Positions 1-9,631 of a DNA stretch of 64,000 bases are shown here, piece after piece. The stretch's first letter is position 1. The number at the start of each line of letters is the position of its first letter. The position numbers and the translations under genes were made by a program. Origin of the DNA: Halostagnicola sp. A-GB9-2 (GTDB taxonomy: Archaea > Halobacteriota > Halobacteria > Halobacteriales > Natrialbaceae); the NCBI RefSeq assembly GCF_030068615.1, contig NZ_JASJOC010000002.1, positions 62,001 through 126,000 of the forward strand, read 5' to 3'. The notes under the pieces are model-generated. The model was not told where the DNA came from. It did not search any database and worked only from the letters and a program-made list of their open reading frames with translations.

Positions 1-250
1 AACCGGCCCACCGCTCGATCTTCGACGACGAATCCGTCCGCTCCGGGAGCCGCGTTCTGTACACGAGATCCGCAGGGATCGCGACCGGTAAGAGAACGAA
101 CGTGACGAATCCCCAGAGGGATCCGCTCGCACCTCGAGCGCTGGCGTCCACCGCGACGGCGTAGCAGAGACACCAGGCTCCGGCAACGAGAAGGAGCAGG
201 AACGCCAGCAACAGGACCCCTGGAAGATCGATTGACCCGGAAACCATCAT
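1..250 (-). CDS. Membrane protein, 3' part outside window
   Basis: Only the N-terminal 83 or so codons lie in the window; the gene runs off the left edge. Two adjacent ATG codons (245-250) are possible starts, followed by a hydrophobic segment at about residues 9-31 and a second at about 46-60, then a charged stretch rich in Arg, Glu and Ser. Two closely spaced N-terminal membrane helices followed by a soluble part is all that can be said. I do not recognise the family. Confidence 0.55.
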   Translation of the reverse strand, partial: MMVSGSIDLPGVLLLAFLLLLVAGAWCLCYAVAVDASARGASGSLWGFVTFVLLPVAIPADLVYRTRLPERTDSSSKIERWAG

Positions 251-396
251 ATCTAATCTGACAGGTATTCGAATAAGCACTTTCGTTCGGCTGAAAGGTG
301 CTTGGAAGTCGTTCCGGAATTCGCTACTCGACCGCGCGTTTGCGTTATCGATTCGCCCACCGCTCCGTCGAAGCGTTTACAGCTTCGTCGATCGGT

Positions 397-930
397 TTAC
401 AACTCCCGCTTTTCCTTCTCGAGCACTTGCACGTTCTCGATGCCAGTCGCCGGATACTGGCCGTCCTCGTCCTTTTCGACGGCTTTGACCATATCCCAGA
501 CAACGTTGAGCCCGGTCGTGACGCCCTCGAGCGCTTCCATCTCACAGCCCGTCTTCCCGGTCGTCTCGACGGCAACCTCGAGCGCCACGCGGTCGTCCTC
601 GAGCGAAAAGCTGGTGTCGACGTTCGTGATCGGGATCTGGTGGCACATCGGGATCGTCTCCCAGGTGTGTTTAATGGCCTGAATCGCGCCGATTCGGGCG
701 GTGGCGAGCACGTCGCCTTTGCCGATCTGGTCGTCGCGAATCGCCTCGAGGGTCGAGGGCTGGAGTCGGATTTCGCCAGCGGCGACGGCGCGGCGACTGG
801 TGTCCGGTTTGTCGCCGACGTCGACCATCTGCACGTCGCCGTCGTCGGTGGTGTGGGTGAGTTCGTCGGCGTCGGTTTCGTCGGTATCGGCGGACCCCTC
901 CGGAACGTTCGTCGGGTGATCGTCGCTCAT
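397..930 (-). CDS. moaC: Cyclic pyranopterin monophosphate synthase MoaC
   Basis: MoaC works after MoaA to convert the cyclic GTP-derived intermediate to cyclic pyranopterin monophosphate, the first pterin of molybdenum cofactor synthesis, in the cytoplasm. The 177-residue protein has the family blocks MVDVGDK (residues 35-41), PMCHQIP (94-100) and the catalytic region VVWDMVKA, where D146 and K149 match the active-site Asp and Lys. An acidic N-terminal tail of about 33 residues is extra relative to bacterial MoaC and is common in haloarchaea. It lies 3 bp downstream of nnr, so the two are very likely co-transcribed. Confidence 0.96.
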   Translation of the reverse strand: MSDDHPTNVPEGSADTDETDADELTHTTDDGDVQMVDVGDKPDTSRRAVAAGEIRLQPSTLEAIRDDQIGKGDVLATARIGAIQAIKHTWETIPMCHQIPITNVDTSFSLEDDRVALEVAVETTGKTGCEMEALEGVTTGLNVVWDMVKAVEKDEDGQYPATGIENVQVLEKEKREL

Positions 931-933
931 TGG

Positions 934-2394
934 TTACTCGCCCTCGTCGGTCTCGCCCCAAAGCACTGCTGGAATATCCTCGAGCAGGTCGGAGGCGAAG
1001 AATCCCTGTCCCATCCGTTCTGCCCGTAGTTCGCCCGCTCTCCCGTTGACGTAGGCACCCGCCGTCGCGGCCTCGAGCGGCTCCGCGTGCTCGAGCAGTC
1101 CGGCGACGATGCCCGCGAGAAGGTCGCCGGTTCCGCCGACGGCCATTCCGGGTGTCCCGGCTCGACAGATTTGGGTACGTTCGCCGTCGGTCGCCACATC
1201 GTCGACGCCCTTCGCGAGAACGACGTGACCGAGGTCGGCGGCGAACTCCTCGAGTTCGTCCGCGGCGGCCTCGAGGTCGTCCGTCTCCGGTCCACCCATC
1301 CCCGCCAGTTCGCGACGGTTCGGCGTACAGACCAGCGTCGCCTCGGTCTCGAGATCCGGGACGATCTCGAGGGCGTCGGCGTCGACGACCGCCGGACCCG
1401 TGTAGGACTCGAGGAACCGGCGCGCGGCCTCGAGGGTTTCGTCGGCGGTGCCGAGTCCGGGGCCGAGGATCACCACGTCGTCGTAGCGCTCTGCAGTTTC
1501 GACGAGGCCCTCCACCTGCTCCGGAACGAGGCGGTCGCCCTCGTACGGTTGGACGATCAGATCTGCCGCGTAGGACTGGATCTCGCCGCCGACGCCCTCC
1601 GGCGCGGAGACGAACGAGAGCTCCATTCCGCTCCGGAGGGCGGCCTGTGCGGCTAACGCCGGGGCCCCGGTGTACGGACCGCCGCCGATGACGAACGCCC
1701 GTCCCGTTCGCCCGTCGGGTCGCGCGACACGGAGATCGCCCGGTCCGGCGTAGCGCTCTGCGGCCGCCGGAATGCCGATATCTGCCACGGAGACGTCGAC
1801 CGAGAGGTCCTCGAGGCCGGGTTTCTCGTCGTGGAACGTGACGACGCGGTCGGCTTCGACGCCGTTGTCGGCGTGGGCGTCGCGACCTTCGCCATTCGAA
1901 CTCGCCGCCGCGTCGGCGTCGAACCCCGAGGGAACGTCGACCACGATCACGGTCGCGTCGCTCTCGTTGATCGCCCGCGCGGCGGTCGCCTCCGGTTCTC
2001 GGAGTTCGCCGCTGATCCCCGTCCCGAGCATCGCGTCGACGACCACGTCGGCGTCCGGGAGAGTGAACTGACTCGAGTCCGTCACCGTTCGCGTCTCGGC
2101 GTCCGCGTTCTCGAGTGCGTCCCAGTTCTCTCGCGCGATTTCGGTGCCGATCGCCGCCGGTCGACCGAGCAAGATTGTGGTGCAGTCATAGGCCTCGAGA
2201 AAGCGAGCGGCGACGAACGCGTCGCCGCCGTTGTTTCCTCTGCCGGCGACGATCGCCACGCTCGCATCCGGTTCGGCGACCTCCCTAACGGCCCTCGCGA
2301 CGGCGTTCCCGCTCGACTCCATCAGCTGTTTCTGGCTGACGCCCAGCGCGGCCGCGTTCTCGTCGACGGCGGCCATTCGCTCGCCTGTGATCAT
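934..2394 (-). CDS. nnr: Bifunctional NAD(P)HX epimerase/dehydratase
   Basis: This enzyme repairs hydrated NADH and NADPH. An N-terminal YjeF-type domain epimerises R- and S-NAD(P)HX (the block with AGRGNNGGD, then DAMLGTG), and a C-terminal ribokinase-like domain dehydrates S-NAD(P)HX using ADP (FVIGGGPYTGAP, TPNRREL, GGTGDLLAG). The ATG at 2392-2394 (MITGERMAAVDENA) is chosen because it opens the conserved epimerase start; the reading frame stays open 20 codons further upstream with Arg-rich sequence that does not look coding. The protein is 486 residues. It heads an operon with moaC and is divergent from the Lhr helicase gene. Confidence 0.94.
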   Translation of the reverse strand: MITGERMAAVDENAAALGVSQKQLMESSGNAVARAVREVAEPDASVAIVAGRGNNGGDAFVAARFLEAYDCTTILLGRPAAIGTEIARENWDALENADAETRTVTDSSQFTLPDADVVVDAMLGTGISGELREPEATAARAINESDATVIVVDVPSGFDADAAASSNGEGRDAHADNGVEADRVVTFHDEKPGLEDLSVDVSVADIGIPAAAERYAGPGDLRVARPDGRTGRAFVIGGGPYTGAPALAAQAALRSGMELSFVSAPEGVGGEIQSYAADLIVQPYEGDRLVPEQVEGLVETAERYDDVVILGPGLGTADETLEAARRFLESYTGPAVVDADALEIVPDLETEATLVCTPNRRELAGMGGPETDDLEAAADELEEFAADLGHVVLAKGVDDVATDGERTQICRAGTPGMAVGGTGDLLAGIVAGLLEHAEPLEAATAGAYVNGRAGELRAERMGQGFFASDLLEDIPAVLWGETDEGE

Positions 2395-2526
2395 GGTCGG
2401 TCTTCGACGGGCGGTCCGTTGAAGATTGCGGACGGGTCGGTGTTCCGGGGACACCTACCCCGCCGCCGTTTCACTTCCGTTCCGGTGGCCAAACCCTCTT
2501 ACCTACACGGACCGCAGACGCGTATA

Positions 2527-5442
2527 ATGGATGGGAGCGCGCTGCCCGTCGACGACGAGCACCTGCAGTTCGATCCCTCGATGGTCGAACTCGAGGATCA
2601 GGAGGTGTTCGACCTGCTCGAGCCCGCCCTCCAGGAGTGGTGGCTCGAGGAGTTCGGCGAGTACGTTCCCGAGAACGACGGCTTCTTTACGCCGCCACAG
2701 GAGGGCGCGATCCCGAAGATCCACGACGGGACGAACACACTAATCTGTGCGCCGACGGGTTCGGGCAAGACGCTTGCTTCCTTTACCGCGATCATCAACG
2801 AACTCTTCGAGCGCGATCGTGAGGCCGAGGACGGGTTAGAGAACTCCGTCTACTGCCTGTACGTCTCGCCGCTCAAATCCCTCGCCAACGACATCCACCG
2901 GAACCTCGAGGTACCGCTGGCTGGAATCGAGGAAATCGTCGAGGACCGCGGCGAGTCGATGGGCGAGATCCGCCACGCGATCCGCCACGGCGACACGTCC
3001 TCGAACGACCGTCAGAAGATGCTCGAGGAGACGCCCCACATTCTGAATACGACACCCGAGACGCTCGCGATTCTGCTCAACTCGCCGAAATTCCGGGAGA
3101 AGCTTAGGACCGTCGAGTACGTCATCGTCGACGAGATTCACTCGCTGGCGGGAAGCAAGCGCGGCACGCACCTCTCGGTGAGCCTCGAGCGCCTCGAGGC
3201 GATGAGCGAGACGGAGATCACCCGAATCGGCTGCTCGGCGACCATCGAACCGCTGTCTCGCGTCGCAGAGTTTCTTGTCGGTTACGAAGATTCTGAGGGA
3301 CAGGAAGCCGAGCCGAAGGCAGTGGACGATGATTCGAATACAGCAGAAGCCGAGTCGAAGCCAACGGAGGGTGATCCAGACCGATCAGCCAACGAGTCGG
3401 GCGACTCCACCTCGGCGAATCTCGACGCCGAGTCTGACCTCGCGGACGAACGAGAATGGGGACCGCGACCCTACGAGATTATCGACGCCAGATTCGCCCG
3501 CGAATTCGATCTGCAACTCGAGTGTCCGACCGACGATCTGATCAACACGTCTCGAGAGGTCGTCCAGGGCCGGTTCTACGAACAACTCCACGAACACATC
3601 CAGAACCACACCAATACGCTGGTGTTCACCAACACACGGTCCGGCGCGGAACGTGTGCTCCACAACTTGCGCGAGCGGTTCGACGAGTACGACGAGGACA
3701 ACTCCGGCTGTCACCACGGCAGCCTTTCGAAAGGGGTCCGACAGGAGGTCGAAGGGCAGCTCAAAGCGGGCGAACTGGATGTCGTCACCTCCTCGACCAG
3801 CCTCGAGCTGGGGATCGACATGCCCCACGTCGATCTCGTGGTCCAGGTCGGCTCGCCGAAATCCGTCGCCGCGCTCCTCCAGCGAGTCGGTCGCGCGGGC
3901 CACCGCGTCGGCCAGACCGTGACCGGGCGCGTGATCGCGCTGGATCGGGACGAACTCCTCGAGTGTGCGGTGATGTTGAAGAAGGCCGAGGACGGATTCG
4001 TCGACTCAGTGTCGATCCCCGAAAACGCCCAGGACGTCGCCGCCCAGCAGGTCTACGGGATGGCGATCGCCGAAATTCGACCCGAACGCGAGATGCGGAC
4101 GGTCCTCCGCCGGGCCTATCCCTACCGAGACTACTCCGAAGACGAGTACGAGTCCCTGATGAGCTACCTCACGGCCGACTACGCCGGGATGGAGGATCGA
4201 AACGTCTACGCGAAGATCTGGCGGGACGAAAACGACCCGCCCGACGGCGAGCACCACCACGAAGAGTTCCCCGTCGGCGAACCCCTGATCGGCAAACGGG
4301 GGCGGCTCGCTCGAGTCATCTACATGACCAACATCGGGACGATTCCCGACTCCTTTACCTGTAACGTCCACACCAGGGCCAACGACGAGTGGGTCGGCCA
4401 ACTCGATGAGAATTACCTCGACACCCTAGAGAAGGGCGACGTGTTCGTCCTCGGGGGCAATCACTTCGAGTACCAGTACCGACGCGGCTCGAAGGTGTAC
4501 GCCGATCGAACAAGCGCGCGACCGACCGTTCCCTCGTGGTACTCCGAACGCCTGCCGCTCTCTTACGATCTGGGCTGTGAGATCCTCGTGTTCCAACAGG
4601 AACTGCTCGGCCACCACGCCGAGGGCGGTTCGCCGCGAGTCCGCGCGTGGCTCCGTGAATTCCCGCTCGGCGACGACTGCGTTCGGGCGATCGCGCGACT
4701 GTTCGACCACCAGCTTCGGTACGCGGGCCCCGAAAGCGTAAGCACCGAGAGCCGACTCACCATTGAGGTCGAACGCGACCGCAACGAGTACGAGCGCCAC
4801 TACTACGTTCACTCGAATTACGGACGGAAGGTCAACGACGGACTCTCCCGGCTGTTCGCCTACCGCTGTGCCCAGGAGGCGACTGCGAACGTCCGCGTTG
4901 CCGTCGCCGACAACGGCTTCGTCCTCTCGATGCCGCTCAACCGAAAGATCGATCTCAAGGGGATCGTCTCGGATCTCGAGGCCGAGCAGGTTCGCGAGGA
5001 TCTCCGAAACGCCATCTCCGGCACGGACCTGCTCCAGCGGTACTTCCGAATCAACGCTACACGTGCGCTGATGATCCTCAAGCGATACAAGGGCTACGAG
5101 AAATCCGCCAGCGAACAGCAGGTCTCGAGTGAGATGTTGCTGGGCTTTGCGGAGGACCTCGAAGAGTTCGCCGTCATCGAGGAAACCTACCGCGAAATCC
5201 TCGAGGACAAACTCAACGTCGAGGAGATCGAAGGTATCATCTCCCGTATCGACGGCGGCGAGCTGGCCGTCGAACGACAGCTGCTGGATTCGCCCTCGCC
5301 TCGAGCGTTCGGCCTCGCGACGCTTTCGGCGAGCGACGTCGTCCTCGCCGAGGACGAGAGTGCGGCCTTACAGAACTTCCACGAGCACGTACTCGAGGAG
5401 ATCGGCGAGGAGTCGGTTCGGGGTCTCCCGACGGACGACTGA
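2527..5442 (+). CDS. Lhr-type DEXH-box superfamily 2 helicase
   Basis: A large ATP-dependent helicase of 971 residues related to the Lhr family, which acts on branched or RNA-DNA hybrid nucleic acids in archaeal repair and replication. Visible motifs are a Q-motif-like TPPQ (56-59), Walker A with K81 (PTGSGKT), DEIH box (202-205) and SAT (237-239). A second RecA domain follows (NTRSGAERVLHNL; TSSTSLELGID; QRVGRAGHR), then a winged-helix/Lhr C-terminal part. Between the RecA domains at about residues 255-310 is a very acidic, Ser/Thr-rich insertion that looks unstructured. The start at 2527 fits the homologous N terminus; upstream in-frame sequence is the antisense of nnr. A divergent promoter region (2395-2526) is shared with nnr. 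Confidence 0.93.
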   Translation: MDGSALPVDDEHLQFDPSMVELEDQEVFDLLEPALQEWWLEEFGEYVPENDGFFTPPQEGAIPKIHDGTNTLICAPTGSGKTLASFTAIINELFERDREAEDGLENSVYCLYVSPLKSLANDIHRNLEVPLAGIEEIVEDRGESMGEIRHAIRHGDTSSNDRQKMLEETPHILNTTPETLAILLNSPKFREKLRTVEYVIVDEIHSLAGSKRGTHLSVSLERLEAMSETEITRIGCSATIEPLSRVAEFLVGYEDSEGQEAEPKAVDDDSNTAEAESKPTEGDPDRSANESGDSTSANLDAESDLADEREWGPRPYEIIDARFAREFDLQLECPTDDLINTSREVVQGRFYEQLHEHIQNHTNTLVFTNTRSGAERVLHNLRERFDEYDEDNSGCHHGSLSKGVRQEVEGQLKAGELDVVTSSTSLELGIDMPHVDLVVQVGSPKSVAALLQRVGRAGHRVGQTVTGRVIALDRDELLECAVMLKKAEDGFVDSVSIPENAQDVAAQQVYGMAIAEIRPEREMRTVLRRAYPYRDYSEDEYESLMSYLTADYAGMEDRNVYAKIWRDENDPPDGEHHHEEFPVGEPLIGKRGRLARVIYMTNIGTIPDSFTCNVHTRANDEWVGQLDENYLDTLEKGDVFVLGGNHFEYQYRRGSKVYADRTSARPTVPSWYSERLPLSYDLGCEILVFQQELLGHHAEGGSPRVRAWLREFPLGDDCVRAIARLFDHQLRYAGPESVSTESRLTIEVERDRNEYERHYYVHSNYGRKVNDGLSRLFAYRCAQEATANVRVAVADNGFVLSMPLNRKIDLKGIVSDLEAEQVREDLRNAISGTDLLQRYFRINATRALMILKRYKGYEKSASEQQVSSEMLLGFAEDLEEFAVIEETYREILEDKLNVEEIEGIISRIDGGELAVERQLLDSPSPRAFGLATLSASDVVLAEDESAALQNFHEHVLEEIGEESVRGLPTDD

Positions 5443-5654
5443 GTTATCATCAACGGCCAATAGTGCAGTTAGGGATAGTCCAACCAGAGTAGTACCACGA
5501 ACAGCTTCACGGATACTATCAGGACTGGTAGAGCGGACAACACCACGGTAGCAAAGCCGGGGTAACTGGAAAGACCATACAGTTGGAAATACTATTGCAA
5601 TCTCTCGCTCTCGGAATTGTGCTACCACTCATTCTCAAAACACTACTGTAGTTT
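5443..5654. other. Intergenic region, no gene seen
   Basis: This stretch between the helicase gene and the acyl-CoA dehydrogenase is markedly richer in A+T than its surroundings. On the minus strand an 86-codon open frame (5368-5628) overlaps the end of the helicase gene, but it has no recognisable motif, no start signal and ordinary frame statistics. I regard the region as non-coding, possibly the worn remnant of an older insertion. Confidence 0.35.
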
Positions 5655-5700
5655 AACGCAACTAATAAATACCCAAAAATACTTTTCGTTGGAAAGCGTG
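5655..5700 (+). promoter_or_regulatory. Probable TATA promoter of acyl-CoA dehydrogenase
   Basis: An A/T-rich block (TAATAAAT at about 5663-5670, then a short A-run) in otherwise GC-rich DNA lies about 40 bp before the ATG at 5709. That spacing would give a short leader of 10-20 nt, typical of haloarchaeal genes. No transcription data, so this is inference. Confidence 0.45.
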
Positions 5701-5708
5701 TGTGGGGT

Positions 5709-6848
5709 ATGTCCTTTCAACTGACGGACGAACAGCGCGCGATCCGAAACAGCGTCAGGGAATTCGGGAAAGAAGAGATCGAACCGGTCGCTCGAGAGCA
5801 CGACGAGAACGGAAAGTATCCCGCAGAGCTCGTCCAGAAGGCGGCCGAACTGGATCTCGTCGGAACGAGCATTCCGATCGACTACGGCGGCGCGGGGATG
5901 GATCTCCTCTCAGGAGTCGTCGTCACCGAGGAACTCTGGCGCGCTGATCCGGGTATCGGGAGCGCCATCGGGAGCCGAGCGTTCGGCGCGACGATGATCG
6001 ACGAGTTCGGCGACGAGTGGATGAAAGAGGAGTGGCTTCCGGCTATCGCCTCCGGTGAATCCGCCTGTGCGAGCGCGATCAGCGAACCCGCACACGGCTC
6101 GAACGTCGCGGGGATCGAGACGACCGCAGAACGGACCGACGACGGCTTCGTGATCAACGGCAACAAAATGTGGATCACGAACGGCACCGTCGCCGACGTC
6201 GCCGTCGTGATGGTCAAGACAGACCCCGGCGAAGGGCACAAAGGAATCTCCGCGCTGCTCGTGCCGACCGACACGGATGGGTTCGCCGCGGAGAAGATCG
6301 ACAACAAACTGGGCATCCGCGCGTCCGATCTGGCCGAACTCATCTTCGACGACGTCGTCGTCCCCGAGGAAAACGTCGTCGGAACCGAAAACGGCGGTTT
6401 CTACCAGCTCATGGAGTTCTTTGCGTCGGGCCGAATCAACGTCGCGGCCCAGGCGGTCGGCACCGCACAGGCCGCACTCGACGCCGCCCTCGAGTACGCG
6501 GGCGAACGCGAACAGTTCGGTCAACCGATTTCGGAGTTTCAGGCGATCGAACACAAACTCGCGGAGATGGCGACCAACGTCGAGGCGGCCCGCTCGCTCA
6601 CCTATCGGGCGGCCAGCTGTGCGATGGAGGGCGATGAGGAGATGGCGGCGAAGTTCGCGAGCATGGCGAAGCTGTTCGCGAGCGAGCACGCCGTCGAGGT
6701 TGCAGACGAGTCGATTCAGGTCCACGGCGGCTCCGGATACGTCTCCGACTACCCCGCCGAGCGCTACTACCGCGACGCCCGAATTACCAAGATCTACGAG
6801 GGGACCAGCGAGATCCAGAAGAACATCATCGCCGATAACCTGCTGTAG
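5709..6848 (+). CDS. Acyl-CoA dehydrogenase
   Basis: FAD-dependent dehydrogenase of 379 residues that oxidises acyl-CoA to trans-2-enoyl-CoA, passing electrons to ETF. It opens with the typical FQLTDEQRAIR helix, has the FAD-binding ISEPAHGSNVAG and WITNGTVADVAVV blocks, and ends with YEGTSEIQKNIIA, whose Glu is the catalytic base of the short/medium/butyryl class. The ATG at 5709 is preferred over an upstream GTG at 5700, which adds only three codons. The next gene is an Lrp-type regulator on the same strand and a fused second/third-step enzyme lies just beyond on the other strand, so a beta-oxidation role is well supported. Chain-length preference cannot be read from the sequence. Confidence 0.95.
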   Translation: MSFQLTDEQRAIRNSVREFGKEEIEPVAREHDENGKYPAELVQKAAELDLVGTSIPIDYGGAGMDLLSGVVVTEELWRADPGIGSAIGSRAFGATMIDEFGDEWMKEEWLPAIASGESACASAISEPAHGSNVAGIETTAERTDDGFVINGNKMWITNGTVADVAVVMVKTDPGEGHKGISALLVPTDTDGFAAEKIDNKLGIRASDLAELIFDDVVVPEENVVGTENGGFYQLMEFFASGRINVAAQAVGTAQAALDAALEYAGEREQFGQPISEFQAIEHKLAEMATNVEAARSLTYRAASCAMEGDEEMAAKFASMAKLFASEHAVEVADESIQVHGGSGYVSDYPAERYYRDARITKIYEGTSEIQKNIIADNLL

Positions 6849-6945
6849 CGGTCGACTCGAAGAAACCGCTAGAAAATGATGCTGAGATTGACAACTCGAG
6901 TTCCTGATCGAAACGCACAGGTGAGATGACTCGAAACAAGCCGAT

Positions 6946-7461
6946 ATGACTGAAGACGAGCCCCCGAACTGGGACTTCAAAGACCGCGATATCGCAATTC
7001 TCTGTGAACTTGCGGACGACCCGCAACTTTCCTCTCGAGAGTTGACCGACGTTCTGGCATCGGAGTACGATATCGAGGTCTCGCATGTCACCGTCAGCGA
7101 GTCGATCCGTCGAATGCGCGACGAAGGCGTCTTTCGGGAGGCGATCATCCCGAACGAGGAGTACTACATCTTCGCGCTGTTCGAGTTCAAGTTCAACACC
7201 GAACACTTCGCCGACAGCTGGCAGGAGGCAATGGAGTACATCCGCGAGGACAAGCACACGCTGTTTTTCTTCCTCTCGGACGGCGAGTACCAGTGGAAGA
7301 CCGTGATGATGTTCCGGGATCGTCAGGAGGTCTCCCGGTGGATTCACGAGTGTTACAAGGACTACGGCGGCGTCATTGCGAACATCCGGAACTCCGCGGT
7401 CCACAACGTCCTCAAGTTCCGAACCGATCCGCGGATCTACGAGGACCTCCGCGAGGAGTAA
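6946..7461 (+). CDS. Lrp/AsnC-like winged-helix regulator
   Basis: A 171-residue DNA-binding protein. Residues 10-65 form a winged helix (RDIAILCELADDPQLSSREL, then VTVSESIRRMRDEGVF recognition helix) as in Lrp/AsnC regulators. The remainder, with KHTLFFFLSDGEYQWKTV, replaces the usual ligand-binding RAM domain with a halophile-type effector region. It follows the acyl-CoA dehydrogenase by 97 bp on the same strand, and its 3' end faces the fused hydroxyacyl-CoA dehydrogenase gene. By position it could control these fatty-acid genes; that is inference. Confidence 0.85.
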   Translation: MTEDEPPNWDFKDRDIAILCELADDPQLSSRELTDVLASEYDIEVSHVTVSESIRRMRDEGVFREAIIPNEEYYIFALFEFKFNTEHFADSWQEAMEYIREDKHTLFFFLSDGEYQWKTVMMFRDRQEVSRWIHECYKDYGGVIANIRNSAVHNVLKFRTDPRIYEDLREE

Positions 7462-7501
7462 CGACGCGTTCAGAGCCGACGCGAGAGTAACGGCGCGTTC
7501 G

Positions 7502-7517
7502 AAACGGAACCGTTTTT
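7502..7517. terminator. Short inverted repeat plus T-run between convergent genes
   Basis: AACGG-AA-CCGTT (7503-7514) extends by one A/T pair on each side and runs into five T residues on the plus strand. It lies between the convergent stops of the regulator gene (7461) and the fused fatty-acid gene (7532). The loop is tiny, so it may act mainly through the T-run. Confidence 0.4.
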
Positions 7518-7531
7518 GCGCCTGTTTCCGA

Positions 7532-9490
7532 CTACTCTCCTTCGAACTCGGGCTCTCGATCCTCCGCGAAGGCCATCGTCCCTTCCATCACGTCGTCCGT
7601 GCTGATCAGGAGGCCAAAGCCCTGACTCTCCATTGCGAGGGCGGCCTCCATGCTCGCGTCCTCACCCTCGTTCATCACCTTCTTGGCGACCTCGAGACCG
7701 ATCGGCGGGCCGTTTCGCAGGTCGCTCACGAAGTCCTCGACGACGTCGTCGAACGCCTCGCGATCGACTGCGCGGTTGATCAGGCCCCAATCCTGGGCCC
7801 GTTCGGCGTCGATGTGCGAGCCGCGGAAGACGAGTTCCTTCGCTCGAGTCTCCCCGAGGATGCGCATGAGTCGTTGCGTGCCGCCGCCGCCGGGGATCAA
7901 GCCGAGGCCGATTTCAGGTGCCCCGAACGACGACCGTTCGGTCGCAAGGCGCAGGTCGCACGCGAGTGCAAGTTCGAGCCCGCCGCCGAGACAGAAGCCG
8001 TCGATCTTGGCGATGACGGGTCGCGGAAAGTCGTTGACGGTTTCGAATGCCGGCGTCACCTGCATCATATCAGTCGGCTTCGTACTGCTGAATCCGGAGA
8101 TGTCCGCGCCAGCGCTGAAGGCGCGGTCGCCCGCCCCTTCGATCGTTACGCAGCGAACGTCATCGGTGTCGACGCTCGAGAAGAGGTCGTCGATCTCGCC
8201 GAGCAGGTCCTCCGAGAGGGCGTTCATCCGCGACGGACGATCGAGTTCGATCTGCAACACGCCGTCCTCGAGGTCGACGTTGATGTCGTGATACGAATCG
8301 AGGTCGCCCTCGTCGGTATCGTACTCGTAAAAGCCCGCCCAGGCGTCTTCGCCGGTCCGTCCCTCCTCGACGAGTTCCTCGAGATACGGGTGCGGTTCAA
8401 AGCGATTCGAGCCGGTCTCTTCCTGTAAAGTCTCGAGTTTCTCTAGAATGGTGTCGATGCCGATCTTGTCCGCGCGGCGACAGATCCCCTCGGGAAAGCC
8501 GAGTCCGAGTCGGACGCCGATGTCGACTTCCTCGGGCGTCGAGACGTCCTCGCCGACGATGTACGCGGCACGATTAGCGAGACGAGCCTCGATCCGGAGC
8601 GTGTCGAACCCTTCGCCGTCGCCCGGTTCGTAGTCGGCTCCGTTGCCGTCTTCATAGTTGTAAAATCCCTCGCCAGTCTTCTGACCGAGATTCTCGTTTT
8701 CGACCTTCTGCTCGATGATCGGCGGAACGGGGGTTCCCCCTTCCTTTCGGACGTGGTAGCCGACGTCGATGCCGGTCAGGTCGGCGAGTTCGAACGGCCC
8801 CATCGGGTACCCTCGCTGGTGGACCATCGCTGCGTCGGCTTCGCGGATCGTCGCTTCGTCTTCGGAAACCATCCACGCCGCTTCGCCGCCGAAGGGACCG
8901 AGGACGGTGTTGACGACGAAGCCGCGGACGTCTTTCCGAACGTAGATCGGCGTCTTGTCGATCGATTCGACCCACTCGTAGCCGGCTTCGGCGACCTCGT
9001 CGGTCGTCCGTTCGCCGTAGATGACCTCGACGAGGTCCATCTTCACGGGCGGGTTGAAAAAGTGCAGTCCGAGGACTCGCTCCGGCGTTTCGAGGACCTC
9101 CGCGATATCGCTGATCGGCAGACTCGAGGTGTTCGACGCGAGCAGGGTGTCCTCGTCGGTTAACTCCTCGAGATCGGCGAAGATGTCGTGTTTCAACTCG
9201 AGGTTCTCGGGGGCGGCCTCGATGACCAGATCAGCGTCGGAGACGGCCTCGTCGAGGTCGGTGGTCGTCTCGATTCGATCGAGGACGTCCGCCGCGGGCT
9301 CGTTGAGTCGGTCTTTTTCCTCGAGTTTCTCGAGGCTCCACTCGATCTGCTCGTATCCGCCGTCGACGAGGTCATCCTCGATGTCCCGCATGGTGACGTC
9401 GTAGCCGGCCATTGCGGTGACTTCGGTGATCCCGTGACCCATGTTTCCTGCGCCCAAGACGGCGACGCGGTCGATGGTTCCGTATGACAT
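7532..9490 (-). CDS. Fused 3-hydroxyacyl-CoA dehydrogenase / enoyl-CoA hydratase
   Basis: A 652-residue bifunctional beta-oxidation enzyme. The N-terminal half (about 1-385) is an NAD-dependent 3-hydroxyacyl-CoA dehydrogenase: Rossmann motif VLGAGNMGHG near residue 11, the catalytic His in GLHFFNPP, and a 3HCDH C-terminal domain. The C-terminal part (about 400-652) is a crotonase-fold enoyl-CoA hydratase with both catalytic Glu residues (GGGLELALACD and GAPEIGLG) and an oxyanion-hole Gly run. The order dehydrogenase-hydratase is opposite to bacterial FadB/FadJ and is the arrangement known from archaea. It lies in the same block as the acyl-CoA dehydrogenase gene. Confidence 0.95.
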   Translation of the reverse strand: MSYGTIDRVAVLGAGNMGHGITEVTAMAGYDVTMRDIEDDLVDGGYEQIEWSLEKLEEKDRLNEPAADVLDRIETTTDLDEAVSDADLVIEAAPENLELKHDIFADLEELTDEDTLLASNTSSLPISDIAEVLETPERVLGLHFFNPPVKMDLVEVIYGERTTDEVAEAGYEWVESIDKTPIYVRKDVRGFVVNTVLGPFGGEAAWMVSEDEATIREADAAMVHQRGYPMGPFELADLTGIDVGYHVRKEGGTPVPPIIEQKVENENLGQKTGEGFYNYEDGNGADYEPGDGEGFDTLRIEARLANRAAYIVGEDVSTPEEVDIGVRLGLGFPEGICRRADKIGIDTILEKLETLQEETGSNRFEPHPYLEELVEEGRTGEDAWAGFYEYDTDEGDLDSYHDINVDLEDGVLQIELDRPSRMNALSEDLLGEIDDLFSSVDTDDVRCVTIEGAGDRAFSAGADISGFSSTKPTDMMQVTPAFETVNDFPRPVIAKIDGFCLGGGLELALACDLRLATERSSFGAPEIGLGLIPGGGGTQRLMRILGETRAKELVFRGSHIDAERAQDWGLINRAVDREAFDDVVEDFVSDLRNGPPIGLEVAKKVMNEGEDASMEAALAMESQGFGLLISTDDVMEGTMAFAEDREPEFEGE

Positions 9491-9631
9491 AGTTATCGTG
9501 TCGGTCGATACTCCCTTAATTCCTCCGAACGTTCCTTACCAATGTTAAGGCGTGTTCGAATATCGCTACAGATCGTATTCGGCCACGAAAAATGAACGAA
9601 CGTCGTAATAAATTAGTGAACTGTGGCCCCG

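Noticed and set aside
5910-7148. A 412-codon minus-strand frame across acyl-CoA dehydrogenase
   Set aside because: Shadow of a confidently identified gene; Arg/Ser-rich translation without motif.
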